From: Seonamhaeicola maritimus
GTDB lineage: Bacteria; Bacteroidota; Bacteroidia; Flavobacteriales; Flavobacteriaceae
Direction: 5' to 3'
Assembly: GCF_008056315.1 (NCBI RefSeq)
Contig: NZ_VRKQ01000018.1
Coordinates: 65,772 to 129,771, forward strand
Length of the DNA: 64,000 nt
Part shown: positions 8,617-17,458 of the stretch, one piece after another
Layout: each line of letters opens with the position of its first letter
How positions within the stretch are numbered: the stretch's first letter is position 1
Position numbers and translations under genes: made by a program
Notes under the pieces: generated by a model
The model's database searches: none
The model's input: only the letters and a program-made list of their open reading frames with translations
Told to the model about the DNA's origin: nothing

Positions 8617-8650
8617 AACCCATAACTTTTAAGTTATGGGTTTTTTATTT
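8617..8650 (+). terminator. intrinsic terminator after tRNA-Arg
   Basis: AACCCATAACTT (8617-8628) pairs with AAGTTATGGGTT (8631-8642) around a TT loop, followed by a T-rich run to 8650. Confidence 0.9.
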
Positions 8651-8666
8651 TTAATCAACACTTATC

Positions 8667-8711
8667 TGTAACATTAGTTACGTCTAAATGTATTTTGTAG
8701 TCTTACTTTTG
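8667..8711 (+). promoter_or_regulatory. Crp/Fnr-type operator and -7 element for the cytochrome c gene
   Basis: TGTAAC-ATTA-GTTAC (8667-8681) is followed by a perfect -7 element TACTTTTG at 8704-8711. The operator centre (8674.5) lies 29.5 bp before the first T of the -7 element, about -40 from the expected start near 8715, the class II CRP-activator position. No -33 element is apparent, as expected for an activator-dependent promoter. Confidence 0.72.
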
Positions 8712-8731
8712 GTTGAGTAAAGTAATTGTTT

Positions 8732-9199
8732 ATGAGACCTCTTATAGTAATAGCTCTTTTATTCTTTTTGGCAAGTTGTCAAAAAACAAAAAAAGTGTCT
8801 TATTCAATTGATTATAATACCGAAAAAGTACATCCGGGAAAAATAATTATTGAAACTCAATGTAATATATGTCATAGCCCTACTGCAAGTCATGAACAAA
8901 GACTAGCCCCACCATTAATTGCAGTAAAGAAGCATTATATTTCAGAAGAAACTACTCAGAAAGAGTTTTCAGAAGATTTACAAATTTGGTTTGATAATCC
9001 TACCGAAGACAATGCGAGGATGTATGGTGCGGTACGCAGGTTTGGTGTCATGCCTAAATTAATTCTTTCAAACGAAGATTTAGAGAAAGTCTCAGACTAT
9101 ATTTATAATTATGATATTGAACAACCAGAATGGTTTGAAGATCATTATAACGAAGAGAAAAGAAAAGGATTTCCTATGCGTAATAGAAATCGGATTTAG
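8732..9199 (+). CDS. cytochrome c-type lipoprotein
   Basis: 155 residues from the ATG at 8732; an in-frame TTG six bases upstream is less likely. The N-terminus is a lipoprotein signal with lipobox Cys16 (FLASC). A single haem c motif CNICH (Cys44, Cys47, His48) and a downstream MYGAVRRFGVMP region that may supply the axial methionine mark a mono-haem c domain, likely anchored in the periplasm. Preceded by a Crp/Fnr operator and followed by its own terminator. It may carry electrons for oxidation of sulfur compounds; that link rests on shared regulation only. Confidence 0.82.
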   Translation: MRPLIVIALLFFLASCQKTKKVSYSIDYNTEKVHPGKIIIETQCNICHSPTASHEQRLAPPLIAVKKHYISEETTQKEFSEDLQIWFDNPTEDNARMYGAVRRFGVMPKLILSNEDLEKVSDYIYNYDIEQPEWFEDHYNEEKRKGFPMRNRNRI

Positions 9200-9344
9200 T
9201 TGAAATAGTTAAAAAGTAGAAATACAATTAAGGCATAATAGTTAAAGAAAATTTGAGGTTATATTAGTTAGTAATGTCTTCACTCATCTTTTTAAGGTTT
9301 AGGTGATTTATAATTGGTGAAGATGTTTCGTTTTTTTGGTTAGC

Positions 9345-9380
9345 AAAAAGCACTTATTTAATAAGTGCTTTTTCTTTTTT
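9345..9380 (+). terminator. intrinsic terminator after the cytochrome c gene
   Basis: AAAAAGCACTTAT (9345-9357) and ATAAGTGCTTTTT (9361-9373) pair around a TTA loop, followed by further T residues. The A-rich 5' arm also makes it usable in the opposite direction. Confidence 0.88.
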
Positions 9381-9398
9381 AATTCTTTAATGGTTTCA

Positions 9399-9443
9399 TG
9401 TAACATTGGTTACGAGTCAATATAATTATACAAGATACCTTTA
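9399..9443 (+). promoter_or_regulatory. Crp/Fnr-type operator and -7 element for the DUF2202 gene
   Basis: TGTAAC-ATTG-GTTAC (9399-9413), then TACCTTTA at 9436-9443 as a -7-like element (one mismatch to TAnnTTTG). Centre-to-element spacing is 29.5 bp, identical to the cytochrome c promoter. This rules out an apparent upstream ATG at 9406, which lies inside the operator, as the gene start. Confidence 0.68.
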
Positions 9444-9468
9444 TATAACATTACAAAATTCTAATAAA

Positions 9469-10098
9469 ATGAAAAATATAAAGCTATTAAAAGGAATTTA
9501 TGTCTTAGTATTAGTGCTTTCAGTAGTATTGATTAGTACTTGTAGCAGTGATTCAAAAGAGGAAGAAAGTTTAATACCTATAAATGGTTTAGAAGAGGTT
9601 GAAGAAAACGCCCTATTATTTATGCTAGAGGAGGAGAAATTGGCTAGAGACACTTATACATATTTAAGTGAATTGTGGTCTTTAAATCAGTTTGATAATA
9701 TTAAAAAAAGTGAGCAATCACATATGAATGCCGTTGCGAGTTTACTGGATAAAAATAACATTGATTATACCATTTTACCTTACGGAGAATTTAATAATCA
9801 AGAACTTCAAGCTTTATATAATAAGTTTAAGATAGATGGAGCTATTAATAAATCTAAAGCATTACAAATTGGTGCTACCATTGAGGATTTAGATATTGTA
9901 GACCTTCAAAATTTCATGGATAACATATCTAATGCTTCTATAGAGTCTATTTTCAATAGTTTGCAATGTGGCTCAAAAAATCATTTAAGAAGTTTCGTGA
10001 AAGCTATAGAAATAAATGGTGATACTTATACACCTCAATATTTAACTTCAGATTCTTATACATCTATTCTTACTGGAAGTCAAGAAAAATGTAATTAG
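9469..10098 (+). CDS. DUF2202 lipoprotein (ferritin-like)
   Basis: 209 residues starting at the ATG at 9469. The N-terminus is a lipoprotein signal ending near LISTC. The body carries LLFMLEEEKLARDTY and a later SEQSHMNAV segment, the EExxAR and ExxH-type helices of DUF2202, a ferritin-like family with no firmly established function. The domain spans roughly residues 35-190. It lies between two Crp/Fnr operators and upstream of the efflux operon. A role in metal or redox stress is plausible from the ferritin-like helices but unproven. There is no clear terminator before the next promoter. Confidence 0.75.
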   Translation: MKNIKLLKGIYVLVLVLSVVLISTCSSDSKEEESLIPINGLEEVEENALLFMLEEEKLARDTYTYLSELWSLNQFDNIKKSEQSHMNAVASLLDKNNIDYTILPYGEFNNQELQALYNKFKIDGAINKSKALQIGATIEDLDIVDLQNFMDNISNASIESIFNSLQCGSKNHLRSFVKAIEINGDTYTPQYLTSDSYTSILTGSQEKCN

Positions 10099-10122
10099 AG
10101 TTTTAAGGGACCTTTTTTGGTC

Positions 10123-10167
10123 AGTAACCTATGTTACAAACACATGTGGTGTGCTACATTAATTTTG
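10123..10167 (+). promoter_or_regulatory. Crp/Fnr-type operator and -7 element for the efflux operon
   Basis: GTAAC-CTAT-GTTACA (10124-10138) and a perfect -7 element TAATTTTG at 10160-10167. The centre (10130.5) to first-T spacing is again 29.5 bp. It also shows that an apparent ATG at 10131, inside the operator, cannot be the gene start; the ATG at 10185 is used. Confidence 0.72.
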
Positions 10168-10184
10168 CATCAAATTTTAAAGGA

Positions 10185-11495
10185 ATGAAACAAAATCTAA
10201 TTGCAATAATTATAATTCATTTATTAACTGTATTTCAGATAAATGCACAAGAAATCCAGCCAATTTCAAAAACAGATGTTTTAAACAAGGTTTCAGAAAA
10301 TAACATTGATATAAAATTATCTGAGCAAGCCTTTAATGAGGCAAGGGCAGATTTTAGACAAACCAATGCTATATTTCTTCCTAGTATTACGGCAAGTCAT
10401 ACAGCTATGGCAACAACAAACCCATTAATGGCCTTCGGATCAAAATTAAACCAGGAGATTTTAACGCAAAGTGATTTTAATCCAGCGCTTCTTAATGACC
10501 CATCTCAAATTGAAAACTACGCTACCAAGTTGGAGATTAAGCAACCATTGATAAATGTTGACGGATTTTATCAACGAAAAGCTGCCAAATCTAAGATGGA
10601 AGCTATGTCTTTACAAAAAAATCGAACTACGGAATATTTGAAGTTTGAAGTTGAAAAGGCATATATGCAATTACAGTTGGCATATAAAGGCGTTGAGGTT
10701 CTAGAAAAGGCCTTAGAAGCTGCAACAGCAAATAAAAGTTTAGCTGACAACAGTTTTAAACAAGGCTATTTGCAAAGAGCCGATGTTTTAAATGTAGAAG
10801 TTAGAGTAACGGAGGTTAAAAATCAATTGCAAACAGCCAAGAGTAATGTTGAAAATGCTTCCAATTATCTATCTTTTTTAATGAATGACGATGCATATAA
10901 AATTTATCGTCCAATCGATACTTTAACCATTGAAAGTGTTGCAATGATGGATAAGACATTTTCTGAAAATCGTTCAGATATTAAGGCTATGGCTTTAGTT
11001 TCGGAAGCCTATAAAGCTAATTACCAATCCGATAAAATGGCTTTTTTACCTAGACTAAATGCTTTTGGAAGTTATGAATTATACGACGACCAAATTTTTC
11101 AAGCCGATGCAAATGGGTATTTATTTGGCGCGCAATTAAGTTGGGATATATTTCAAGGTTCTAAACGCATAGCGAAGTCGCAAAAAAGTAGAGCCGAATT
11201 TGAAAAATCCAGATTAGAATATACTCAATATGTATCACAAAGCAACCTTGAGTTGAACAGAGCAAAACGTATGTTATTTGATGCTCAAAACAAATTAGAT
11301 TTAACGGCTTTAGCTTTAAAACAATCTCAAGAGTCTTTAAGAATCTTTACTGATAGATTTAAGGAAGGATTAGAAAAGACATCTGATTTGCTAATGGTAG
11401 AAGCAAAATTTAGCCAAAAGCAATTAGAATATTACCAAACCATTTTTGAGCATAACTACATTCAAGCCTACTTAAAATTTTTAACAGAAGAATAA
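10185..11495 (+). CDS. outer membrane efflux protein (TolC/OMF family)
   Basis: 436 residues from the ATG at 10185. A signal peptide (about 1-20, ending FQINAQ) is followed by two OEP-type repeats of long amphipathic helices with short strand pairs, typical of TolC trimers that form the outer-membrane duct of RND pumps. First gene of an OMF-MFP-RND-DUF2892 operon; the next gene starts 6 bp after its stop. Transcription from a Crp/Fnr-controlled promoter is predicted. Confidence 0.88.
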   Translation: MKQNLIAIIIIHLLTVFQINAQEIQPISKTDVLNKVSENNIDIKLSEQAFNEARADFRQTNAIFLPSITASHTAMATTNPLMAFGSKLNQEILTQSDFNPALLNDPSQIENYATKLEIKQPLINVDGFYQRKAAKSKMEAMSLQKNRTTEYLKFEVEKAYMQLQLAYKGVEVLEKALEAATANKSLADNSFKQGYLQRADVLNVEVRVTEVKNQLQTAKSNVENASNYLSFLMNDDAYKIYRPIDTLTIESVAMMDKTFSENRSDIKAMALVSEAYKANYQSDKMAFLPRLNAFGSYELYDDQIFQADANGYLFGAQLSWDIFQGSKRIAKSQKSRAEFEKSRLEYTQYVSQSNLELNRAKRMLFDAQNKLDLTALALKQSQESLRIFTDRFKEGLEKTSDLLMVEAKFSQKQLEYYQTIFEHNYIQAYLKFLTEE

Positions 11496-11501
11496 ATAAT
11501 T

Positions 11502-12578
11502 ATGAAGAAGAATATATTTCGTTTTACGTTGATTGTAGTTTTTTTACTCACAACTAGTTGTGGAAGTGAAAAAGCAAAAAAGCAAAATAATGATGTGGCT
11601 ATAACGGTAAGTATAGAACAAGTCTTAGACAATGATGATACTCCATTTTTATCCGTCAGCGGGAAAGTACAAGCAGTAAATAGCTCTAATTTGAGTACAA
11701 GAATTATGGGACATGTAAGTAAGATTCATGTTAAAGTTGGTGATAAAGTAAAAAAAGGGCAATTGTTATTGAGTATGAACAACGCTGATATGTCCGCAAA
11801 ATTAGCTCAAGTAAATGCAAATATTACAGAAGCCAAAGCAGGATTTGAAAATGCAGAGAAAGATTATAATCGATTTAAAAATCTTTTTGATAGTGGAAGT
11901 GCTTCTCAAAAAGAATTAGATGATGTTACAGCACATCATAATATGGCTAAAGCAAGATTTGAAGCTGCAAGTCAAATGAAAAATGAAGTGCAGGCCCAGT
12001 TTAGTTATATTAATATTAGAGCCCCTTTTAATGGCGTTGTAAGTAACAAGTTTATTAATGAAGGTGATATGGCAAATCCAGGAATGCCTTTGCTTGAAGT
12101 TGAAACTCCCGGAGAATTTGAAGTATTAGCAATGGTTCCTGAAACTGAAATATCTCAAATTATAAATGGTGCAGAAGTAGACGTTCAGATAAAATCGTTA
12201 GGCACTACCGTAAAAGGTAAAATTGTTGAGGTTAGTACATCTGCGAAAAATACGGGTGGGCAATATTTGGTAAAAGTAATCTTAGATACAACTAGCGAAA
12301 AATTGCTTTCAGGAATGTTTGCAACGGTACAATTTCCAATTGAAAAAACAAAAGGTAGTAATAATGTTCTAATTCCAACAAATGTATTAGTTACAAAAGG
12401 TGAGTTATATGGGGTTTACACTGTGAGTCAAAGTAATACAGCTTTGTTAAGATGGTTAAGACTGGGTAGGGCATTTGGTGATAAAATTGAAGTGTTATCA
12501 GGTTTAAAGGCTGGTGAAAGTTATATCATTTCATCAGAAACAAAACTGTATAACGGAGCAAAAGTAACAATCCAATAA
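11502..12578 (+). CDS. RND efflux periplasmic adaptor (HlyD/MFP family)
   Basis: 358 residues. Lipoprotein signal with the lipobox near TTSCGS. A lipoyl half-motif (VGDKVKKGQLLLSM), a helical hairpin (about 100-155), the second lipoyl half (FNGVVSNKFINEGD) and a beta-barrel domain follow in the usual order. Joins the outer membrane duct and inner membrane pump encoded on either side; spacing to both is under 10 bp. Confidence 0.9.
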   Translation: MKKNIFRFTLIVVFLLTTSCGSEKAKKQNNDVAITVSIEQVLDNDDTPFLSVSGKVQAVNSSNLSTRIMGHVSKIHVKVGDKVKKGQLLLSMNNADMSAKLAQVNANITEAKAGFENAEKDYNRFKNLFDSGSASQKELDDVTAHHNMAKARFEAASQMKNEVQAQFSYINIRAPFNGVVSNKFINEGDMANPGMPLLEVETPGEFEVLAMVPETEISQIINGAEVDVQIKSLGTTVKGKIVEVSTSAKNTGGQYLVKVILDTTSEKLLSGMFATVQFPIEKTKGSNNVLIPTNVLVTKGELYGVYTVSQSNTALLRWLRLGRAFGDKIEVLSGLKAGESYIISSETKLYNGAKVTIQ

Positions 12579-12585
12579 TTACATT

Positions 12586-15500
12586 ATGAAAGAAGGTTTA
12601 GCAGGCAAAATAGCCAAAGGCTTTATGAATTCAAAGCTTACAGTGCTTCTCATGGTGGTGTTTATGGTTATTGGAGTGTACAGTTCGTTTTTAATTCCTC
12701 GTGAAGAAGAACCGCAAATTGATGTGCCCATGGCAGACATTTTTGTTAGGTATCCTGGAGCGAGTCCAACAGAGGTTGAAAGTAGAGTAATAAAACCTTT
12801 AGAGAAGTTGCTGTCTAATATAAAAGGGGTAGAATATGTTTACTCTACTTCTATGAAAGAACAGGGGATGGTAATTGTTCAGTTTTATGTGGGAGAAGAC
12901 ATTGAACGCTCTTTTGTAAAACTTTATAATGAAATTAATCGACACATGGATATCATGCCCAAGGGTGTTTCTATGCCTTTAATTAAAACAAGGGCCATAG
13001 ATGACGTGCCAATGTTAGGATTGACATTATGGAGTGAGAATTATGACGATTTTCAACTAAAACAGATTGCTAATGAATTAAATAATGAAATAAAAAAGGT
13101 AAATGATGTTTCTATAACTCAAAAAATAGGAGGGAGAGACCGCCAATTGAGTGTTGTTATAGATAAAGATAAACTAGCGGCAAGCGGGTTAGATTTTTTA
13201 TCGGTTTCAGAAATGATAAAAATTAACAATCAACAGTTAAGCGCTGGTAAGTTTAGTAGTAATGATAAAGAGTTTCTTGTAAATACAGGTAGGTTTTTAG
13301 AAACTGTTGAAGATGTTGAGAATTTGGTGGTTGGTGTTCAGCAAAATCAGCCTATTTATTTAAAGCAAGTCGCAACCGTTGTCAACGGGCCAGAATTACC
13401 AAAAAGTTATGTGTCTTTAGGTTTTGGACAAGCCAGCGATAAGGTTTCGTCATTTCAATCAGAATATCCTGCTGTAACTATTTCTATCGCAAAGCGAAAG
13501 GGTGCAGATGCCATGAAAATTTCTGATGTGATTTTAGATAAAGTAGAGTATCTAAAAAGAACTTTAATACCTGATGATGTTCATGTTGAAGTTACTAGAA
13601 ATTATGGAGAAACCGCTTCTCAAAAAGTATCAGAACTTTTAATGCACCTTATTGGAGCCATTATAGCTGTAACCTTTGTGGTAATGTTAGCTATGGGTTG
13701 GAGAGGTGGTTTGGTAGTATTTCTGTCCGTACCAATAACATTTGCATTAACCTTGTTGAGTTATTATATGTTGGACTATACGCTTAACAGAATTACCTTA
13801 TTTGCATTGGTATTTGTTACAGGTATTGTGGTTGATGACTCTATTATTATTGCAGAAAACATGCACCGTCATTTTAAAATGAAAAAATTAGCATTTAAAG
13901 AGGCTGCATTGTACGCAATTAATGAAGTAGGTAACCCTACCATATTAGCAACATTCACTGTTATCGCTTCTGTATTACCAATGGCGTTTGTATCTGGATT
14001 AATGGGGCCTTATATGAGCCCTATGCCAATAGGAGCTTCTATAGCAATGTTACTGTCTCTATTTGTAGCCTTAACTATTACCCCTTATTTAGGATTCTTG
14101 TTTTTGAGAGAAAGAGCCAAAAAAGGAAAACTGAAAAAAGAAAAAACGATTGAAGAATCTACTATTTATAAACTTTATGAAAAGTTTGAACGCCCTTTAA
14201 TTGAAAACAAAACAAAAAGATGGTTGTTTCTTGGTGTAACCATAGTTTTACTATTGGGGTCATTGTCCATGTTTTTTACCAAATCAGTAGCGGTAAAAAT
14301 GTTGCCTTTTGATAACAAAAATGAATTTCAGGTAGTTATTGATATGCCTGAAGGCACTACTTTAGAACGTACTGCAGTAGTTACTCAGGAAGTTGCTCAG
14401 TATTTATCCACTAGACCTGAGGTTGTTAATTATCAAAGTTATGTGGGGACATCGGCTCCAATAACTTTCAATGGTTTAGTGCGTCATTATGATTTGCGCG
14501 GTGGTAGTAACATGGCGGATATTCAGGTGAATCTAACCGATAAGCATGATAGATCTGAACAAAGTCATGACATTGCCAAATTGTTCCGACCCGATATTCA
14601 AAAGATAGCTTCAAAATTTAATGCGAACCTTAAAATTGTTGAGGTACCACCAGGACCACCTGTATTATCTACAATAGTTGCTGAAATTTATGGACCCGAA
14701 TACAATAAACAAATTGAAGTTGCCAATGAAGTTCAGAATATTTTAAAGAACACGCCCGATGTTGTTGATATTGATTGGATGGTTGAGGATGACCAAACGG
14801 AATATGAATTTGTAATAGACAAACAAAAAGCAATGCTCTATGGTGTTGCTCCGCAACAAATTGTTTATACCATGAATTTGGCACTGGCTGAAAATGCGGT
14901 GTCCACATTATATAAAGAGGACGCTTCAGAACAAGTAGGCATTGTATTAGCTTTAGATGAAAAAGATAAATCATCTTTAACCGACATTGCTCAACTTCAA
15001 ATTAAATCTCAACATGGAAATATGGTCAGTGTTGGTGATTTGGTTGAAATTAAAGAACAAGTTAGAGCAAAGAGTATTTACCGTAAAAACCAAAAACGGG
15101 TGGTTTATGTAATGGCAGACATGGCTGGTGAATTAGAAAGTCCTGCTTACGCCATTTTAGGAATGTCTGATAAGCTAAATGCTATTAATCTTCCCGAAGG
15201 TTATAAAATGGATGAACTATATATGAATCAACCAGATTTTGAAGATGATTACACGGTTAAATGGGATGGCGAATGGCAAATTACCCTAGAAGTATTTAGA
15301 GATTTAGGAGTAGCCTTTTTAGGAGTAATCATAATTATATATATGTTAATTGTAGGTTGGTTTCAAAACTTCAAGGCACCCATTGTTATGATGGTTGCAA
15401 TTCCATTATCAATGGTGGGAATTGTACTTGGTCACTGGATGTTAGGAGCGTTTTTTACGGCTACATCATTTATTGGTATGATTGCTCTAGCAGGTATTAT

Positions 15501-15777
15501 GGTAAGAAACTCGGTGTTACTTATTGATTTTGTAAACCTAAGACTTAAAGATGGCGTGCCATTAAAATTAGCGGTCATAGAAGCTGGAGCGGTTAGAACA
15601 ACCCCAATACTATTAACAGCTGGAACGGTTGTAATTGGAGCCTTTGTGATTTTATTCGATCCTATTTTTCAAGGATTAGCAATATCCTTAATGGGAGGAA
15701 CAATTACAGCTACTATTTTAACATTATTGGTAGTGCCACTTGTATATTATTTAATAGAACGTAAAAATTATAAATAA
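12586..15777 (+). CDS. RND multidrug-type efflux transporter (AcrB/HAE family)
   Basis: 1063 residues, usual RND length, with twelve transmembrane segments and two large periplasmic loops. The TM4 proton-relay motif GIVVDDSII carries Asp417-Asp418, the HAE-1 pattern rather than the heavy-metal (HME) pattern, so hydrophobic or organic substrates are more likely than metal cations. Proton-driven export with the two preceding gene products. Predicted control by the Crp/Fnr operator suggests that the exported compound accumulates under the same stress that induces persulfide oxidation. Confidence 0.92.
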   Translation: MKEGLAGKIAKGFMNSKLTVLLMVVFMVIGVYSSFLIPREEEPQIDVPMADIFVRYPGASPTEVESRVIKPLEKLLSNIKGVEYVYSTSMKEQGMVIVQFYVGEDIERSFVKLYNEINRHMDIMPKGVSMPLIKTRAIDDVPMLGLTLWSENYDDFQLKQIANELNNEIKKVNDVSITQKIGGRDRQLSVVIDKDKLAASGLDFLSVSEMIKINNQQLSAGKFSSNDKEFLVNTGRFLETVEDVENLVVGVQQNQPIYLKQVATVVNGPELPKSYVSLGFGQASDKVSSFQSEYPAVTISIAKRKGADAMKISDVILDKVEYLKRTLIPDDVHVEVTRNYGETASQKVSELLMHLIGAIIAVTFVVMLAMGWRGGLVVFLSVPITFALTLLSYYMLDYTLNRITLFALVFVTGIVVDDSIIIAENMHRHFKMKKLAFKEAALYAINEVGNPTILATFTVIASVLPMAFVSGLMGPYMSPMPIGASIAMLLSLFVALTITPYLGFLFLRERAKKGKLKKEKTIEESTIYKLYEKFERPLIENKTKRWLFLGVTIVLLLGSLSMFFTKSVAVKMLPFDNKNEFQVVIDMPEGTTLERTAVVTQEVAQYLSTRPEVVNYQSYVGTSAPITFNGLVRHYDLRGGSNMADIQVNLTDKHDRSEQSHDIAKLFRPDIQKIASKFNANLKIVEVPPGPPVLSTIVAEIYGPEYNKQIEVANEVQNILKNTPDVVDIDWMVEDDQTEYEFVIDKQKAMLYGVAPQQIVYTMNLALAENAVSTLYKEDASEQVGIVLALDEKDKSSLTDIAQLQIKSQHGNMVSVGDLVEIKEQVRAKSIYRKNQKRVVYVMADMAGELESPAYAILGMSDKLNAINLPEGYKMDELYMNQPDFEDDYTVKWDGEWQITLEVFRDLGVAFLGVIIIIYMLIVGWFQNFKAPIVMMVAIPLSMVGIVLGHWMLGAFFTATSFIGMIALAGIMVRNSVLLIDFVNLRLKDGVPLKLAVIEAGAVRTTPILLTAGTVVIGAFVILFDPIFQGLAISLMGGTITATILTLLVVPLVYYLIERKNYK

Positions 15778-15784
15778 CAGAATT

Positions 15785-15973
15785 ATGATAAATAGATTAA
15801 TAAGAGCTATAGCAGGAACATTTATATTAATAAGTCTTGTATTAGCTATAAAAGTAAATATGAATTGGCTTTGGTTTACAGCATTTGTTGGGGCTAATTT
15901 ATTGCAGTCTTCTATTACAAAATGGTGTTTAATGGAAACCATTTTGGAAAAGGTATTTAAGGTAAAGAATTAG
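15785..15973 (+). CDS. DUF2892 small membrane protein
   Basis: 62 residues with two hydrophobic segments, matching the DUF2892 family, which also occurs as a membrane tail on YgaP-type rhodaneses. Starts 7 bp after the RND stop codon, so it is the last gene of the efflux operon. Function unknown; the rhodanese association of the family again points to sulfur chemistry. Confidence 0.72.
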   Translation: MINRLIRAIAGTFILISLVLAIKVNMNWLWFTAFVGANLLQSSITKWCLMETILEKVFKVKN

Positions 15974-16021
15974 TTATTCTTTAAATTTGGTTTAGGTTAG
16001 TATGTGGTGTTATTTGCCACA

Positions 16022-16051
16022 AAAAAAGCAAGCTATTTAGCTTGCTTTTTT
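16022..16051 (+). terminator. bidirectional intrinsic terminator
   Basis: GCAAGCT (16028-16034) pairs with AGCTTGC (16039-16045), flanked by A6 on the left and T6 on the right. It can end the efflux operon on the plus strand and the convergent porin gene on the minus strand. Confidence 0.9.
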
Positions 16052-16072
16052 ATTATTTTATTATAAAGTATT

Positions 16073-17458
16073 TTATTTATTAAATGTGTAACTGATACCA
16101 AACTGAACTAGAGATGTTGTCATAGAATATGATACAGACGATCCTGGTATAGCACCTAATGGGTTTGAAGGTGAAGCTAATCTAGGATTGAGTATCTTTC
16201 CTGAAGTAGCATCTCCACTATCACCATAATGGTAAACAGCATCAAAATTCCAGTTATCATTAATTTCATATCCTAGCCCAAATTGGAAAGCATCTTTTAT
16301 AATCGCTGTTGCAGGTACATTGAAAAAAGCTACTTCTTCCGGAATTGGGTTTGAACTATAAGTATATCCTAATCTTAATGGTAACTTGTTAATACCCTTA
16401 TACTGAATACCGGCTGAAAGAATGGAGATATTATCCCATCCAAATCCAGCAACAGAAGCTGTTTGTGTCCATCCCGTAGTTGAGAAACCATCGGTGTTTT
16501 CATAATCTACTCTTCTAAAGTCAAGTGCTAAATCAATATTATCATTAGAATAACCTACACCCAGCGAAAGAATAGCAGGATAATCCATAGTAAATTCACT
16601 TGTACTAGTTGAATTATCTAAGTAAGTGTTATCAAATTCATAATCGCTAAACTTTTGAGTAGTTTTATAAGAAGCCCCAAGTTTTAAACCAATACCAGAG
16701 TCATAGAATAATCCAAATTGTGCTCCAAATCCAATGGAGGTTGAAGCATCAGATGAAGGATAACCAGACATATTTGGGTTAGATGTGGGGTTTGGCATCA
16801 ATTCTAATGACGCATAATTTATATTTGGTTGAACACCAATAGAAAACTTATCAGATAATTCATAGGCATATGATAAACCTACTTGTAATAACATATAATC
16901 AGACTCAATATGTCCGAAACCATTTAATCCTTGTGGCCAGTTAATAGGGTTAGAGTTGTTAGGATCCCAATTTGAATTAGGGTTTCCACTCATATCCATA
17001 GGTAAATTTGTTTCTTGAGGAAACGTAACGCCAAAACCACTAATACCAAAAGCAGATAGGCCAAAAGTATGTTTACTACCTTCTTTACCCCAAACCATGG
17101 CTATAGCTGGCATTGGAGATATACCTCTGTCGTCTTGAGTGGTTCCATTAACAGCTGGAGATCCAGGTGCTCCTGGTCCAAAATCTCCTGGTTGCCAAAG
17201 CATATTTGGTGGTAAACCTGAACTTAATTCAGGTGAAGAAAAGAATAAACCCACATCTAACTTTAAAGTTTTTTCATTAAAAGTAGATATTGCAGCAGGA
17301 TTCCATTGTAATGCTCCCGATATATCTAGAGGTTGAGCCGTAGAAGCACCTCCCATAGACATGTTTACTGCTCCAACACCTTGCATAATATGACCTGCTT
17401 GAGAGAAAACAGCTGTTGTAAACAACAATAATAGATAATTAAAAAAATTAGTTTTCAT
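16073..17458 (-). CDS. OmpP1/FadL/TodX family outer membrane transporter
   Basis: 461 residues from the ATG at 17458, giving a clean signal peptide (MKTNFFNYLL to TAVFSQA); an ATG nine codons upstream would add a polar extension. The mature N-terminus GHIMQGVGAVNMSMGGAST fits the FadL hatch region, followed by repeated beta-strands and a C-terminal aromatic strand (FGISYTFNK). FadL-type barrels import hydrophobic compounds. It is divergent from the SQR operon and may have its own promoter (TAACTTTG on the minus strand, 17551 to 17544). Whether it belongs with sulfur metabolism is unclear. Confidence 0.85.
   Translation of the reverse strand: MKTNFFNYLLLLFTTAVFSQAGHIMQGVGAVNMSMGGASTAQPLDISGALQWNPAAISTFNEKTLKLDVGLFFSSPELSSGLPPNMLWQPGDFGPGAPGSPAVNGTTQDDRGISPMPAIAMVWGKEGSKHTFGLSAFGISGFGVTFPQETNLPMDMSGNPNSNWDPNNSNPINWPQGLNGFGHIESDYMLLQVGLSYAYELSDKFSIGVQPNINYASLELMPNPTSNPNMSGYPSSDASTSIGFGAQFGLFYDSGIGLKLGASYKTTQKFSDYEFDNTYLDNSTSTSEFTMDYPAILSLGVGYSNDNIDLALDFRRVDYENTDGFSTTGWTQTASVAGFGWDNISILSAGIQYKGINKLPLRLGYTYSSNPIPEEVAFFNVPATAIIKDAFQFGLGYEINDNWNFDAVYHYGDSGDATSGKILNPRLASPSNPLGAIPGSSVSYSMTTSLVQFGISYTFNK

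Noticed and set aside
9406-9468. Upstream ATG extension of the DUF2202 lipoprotein
   Set aside because: The ATG lies inside the Crp/Fnr operator and upstream of the -7 element, and the ATG at 9469 gives a proper lipoprotein signal.
10131-10184. Upstream ATG extension of the outer membrane efflux protein
   Set aside because: The ATG is within the operator; the ATG at 10185 lies downstream of the -7 element and starts the signal peptide.
14669-14974. 101-codon minus-strand frame within the RND gene
   Set aside because: Antisense to a conserved transporter with no family resemblance.
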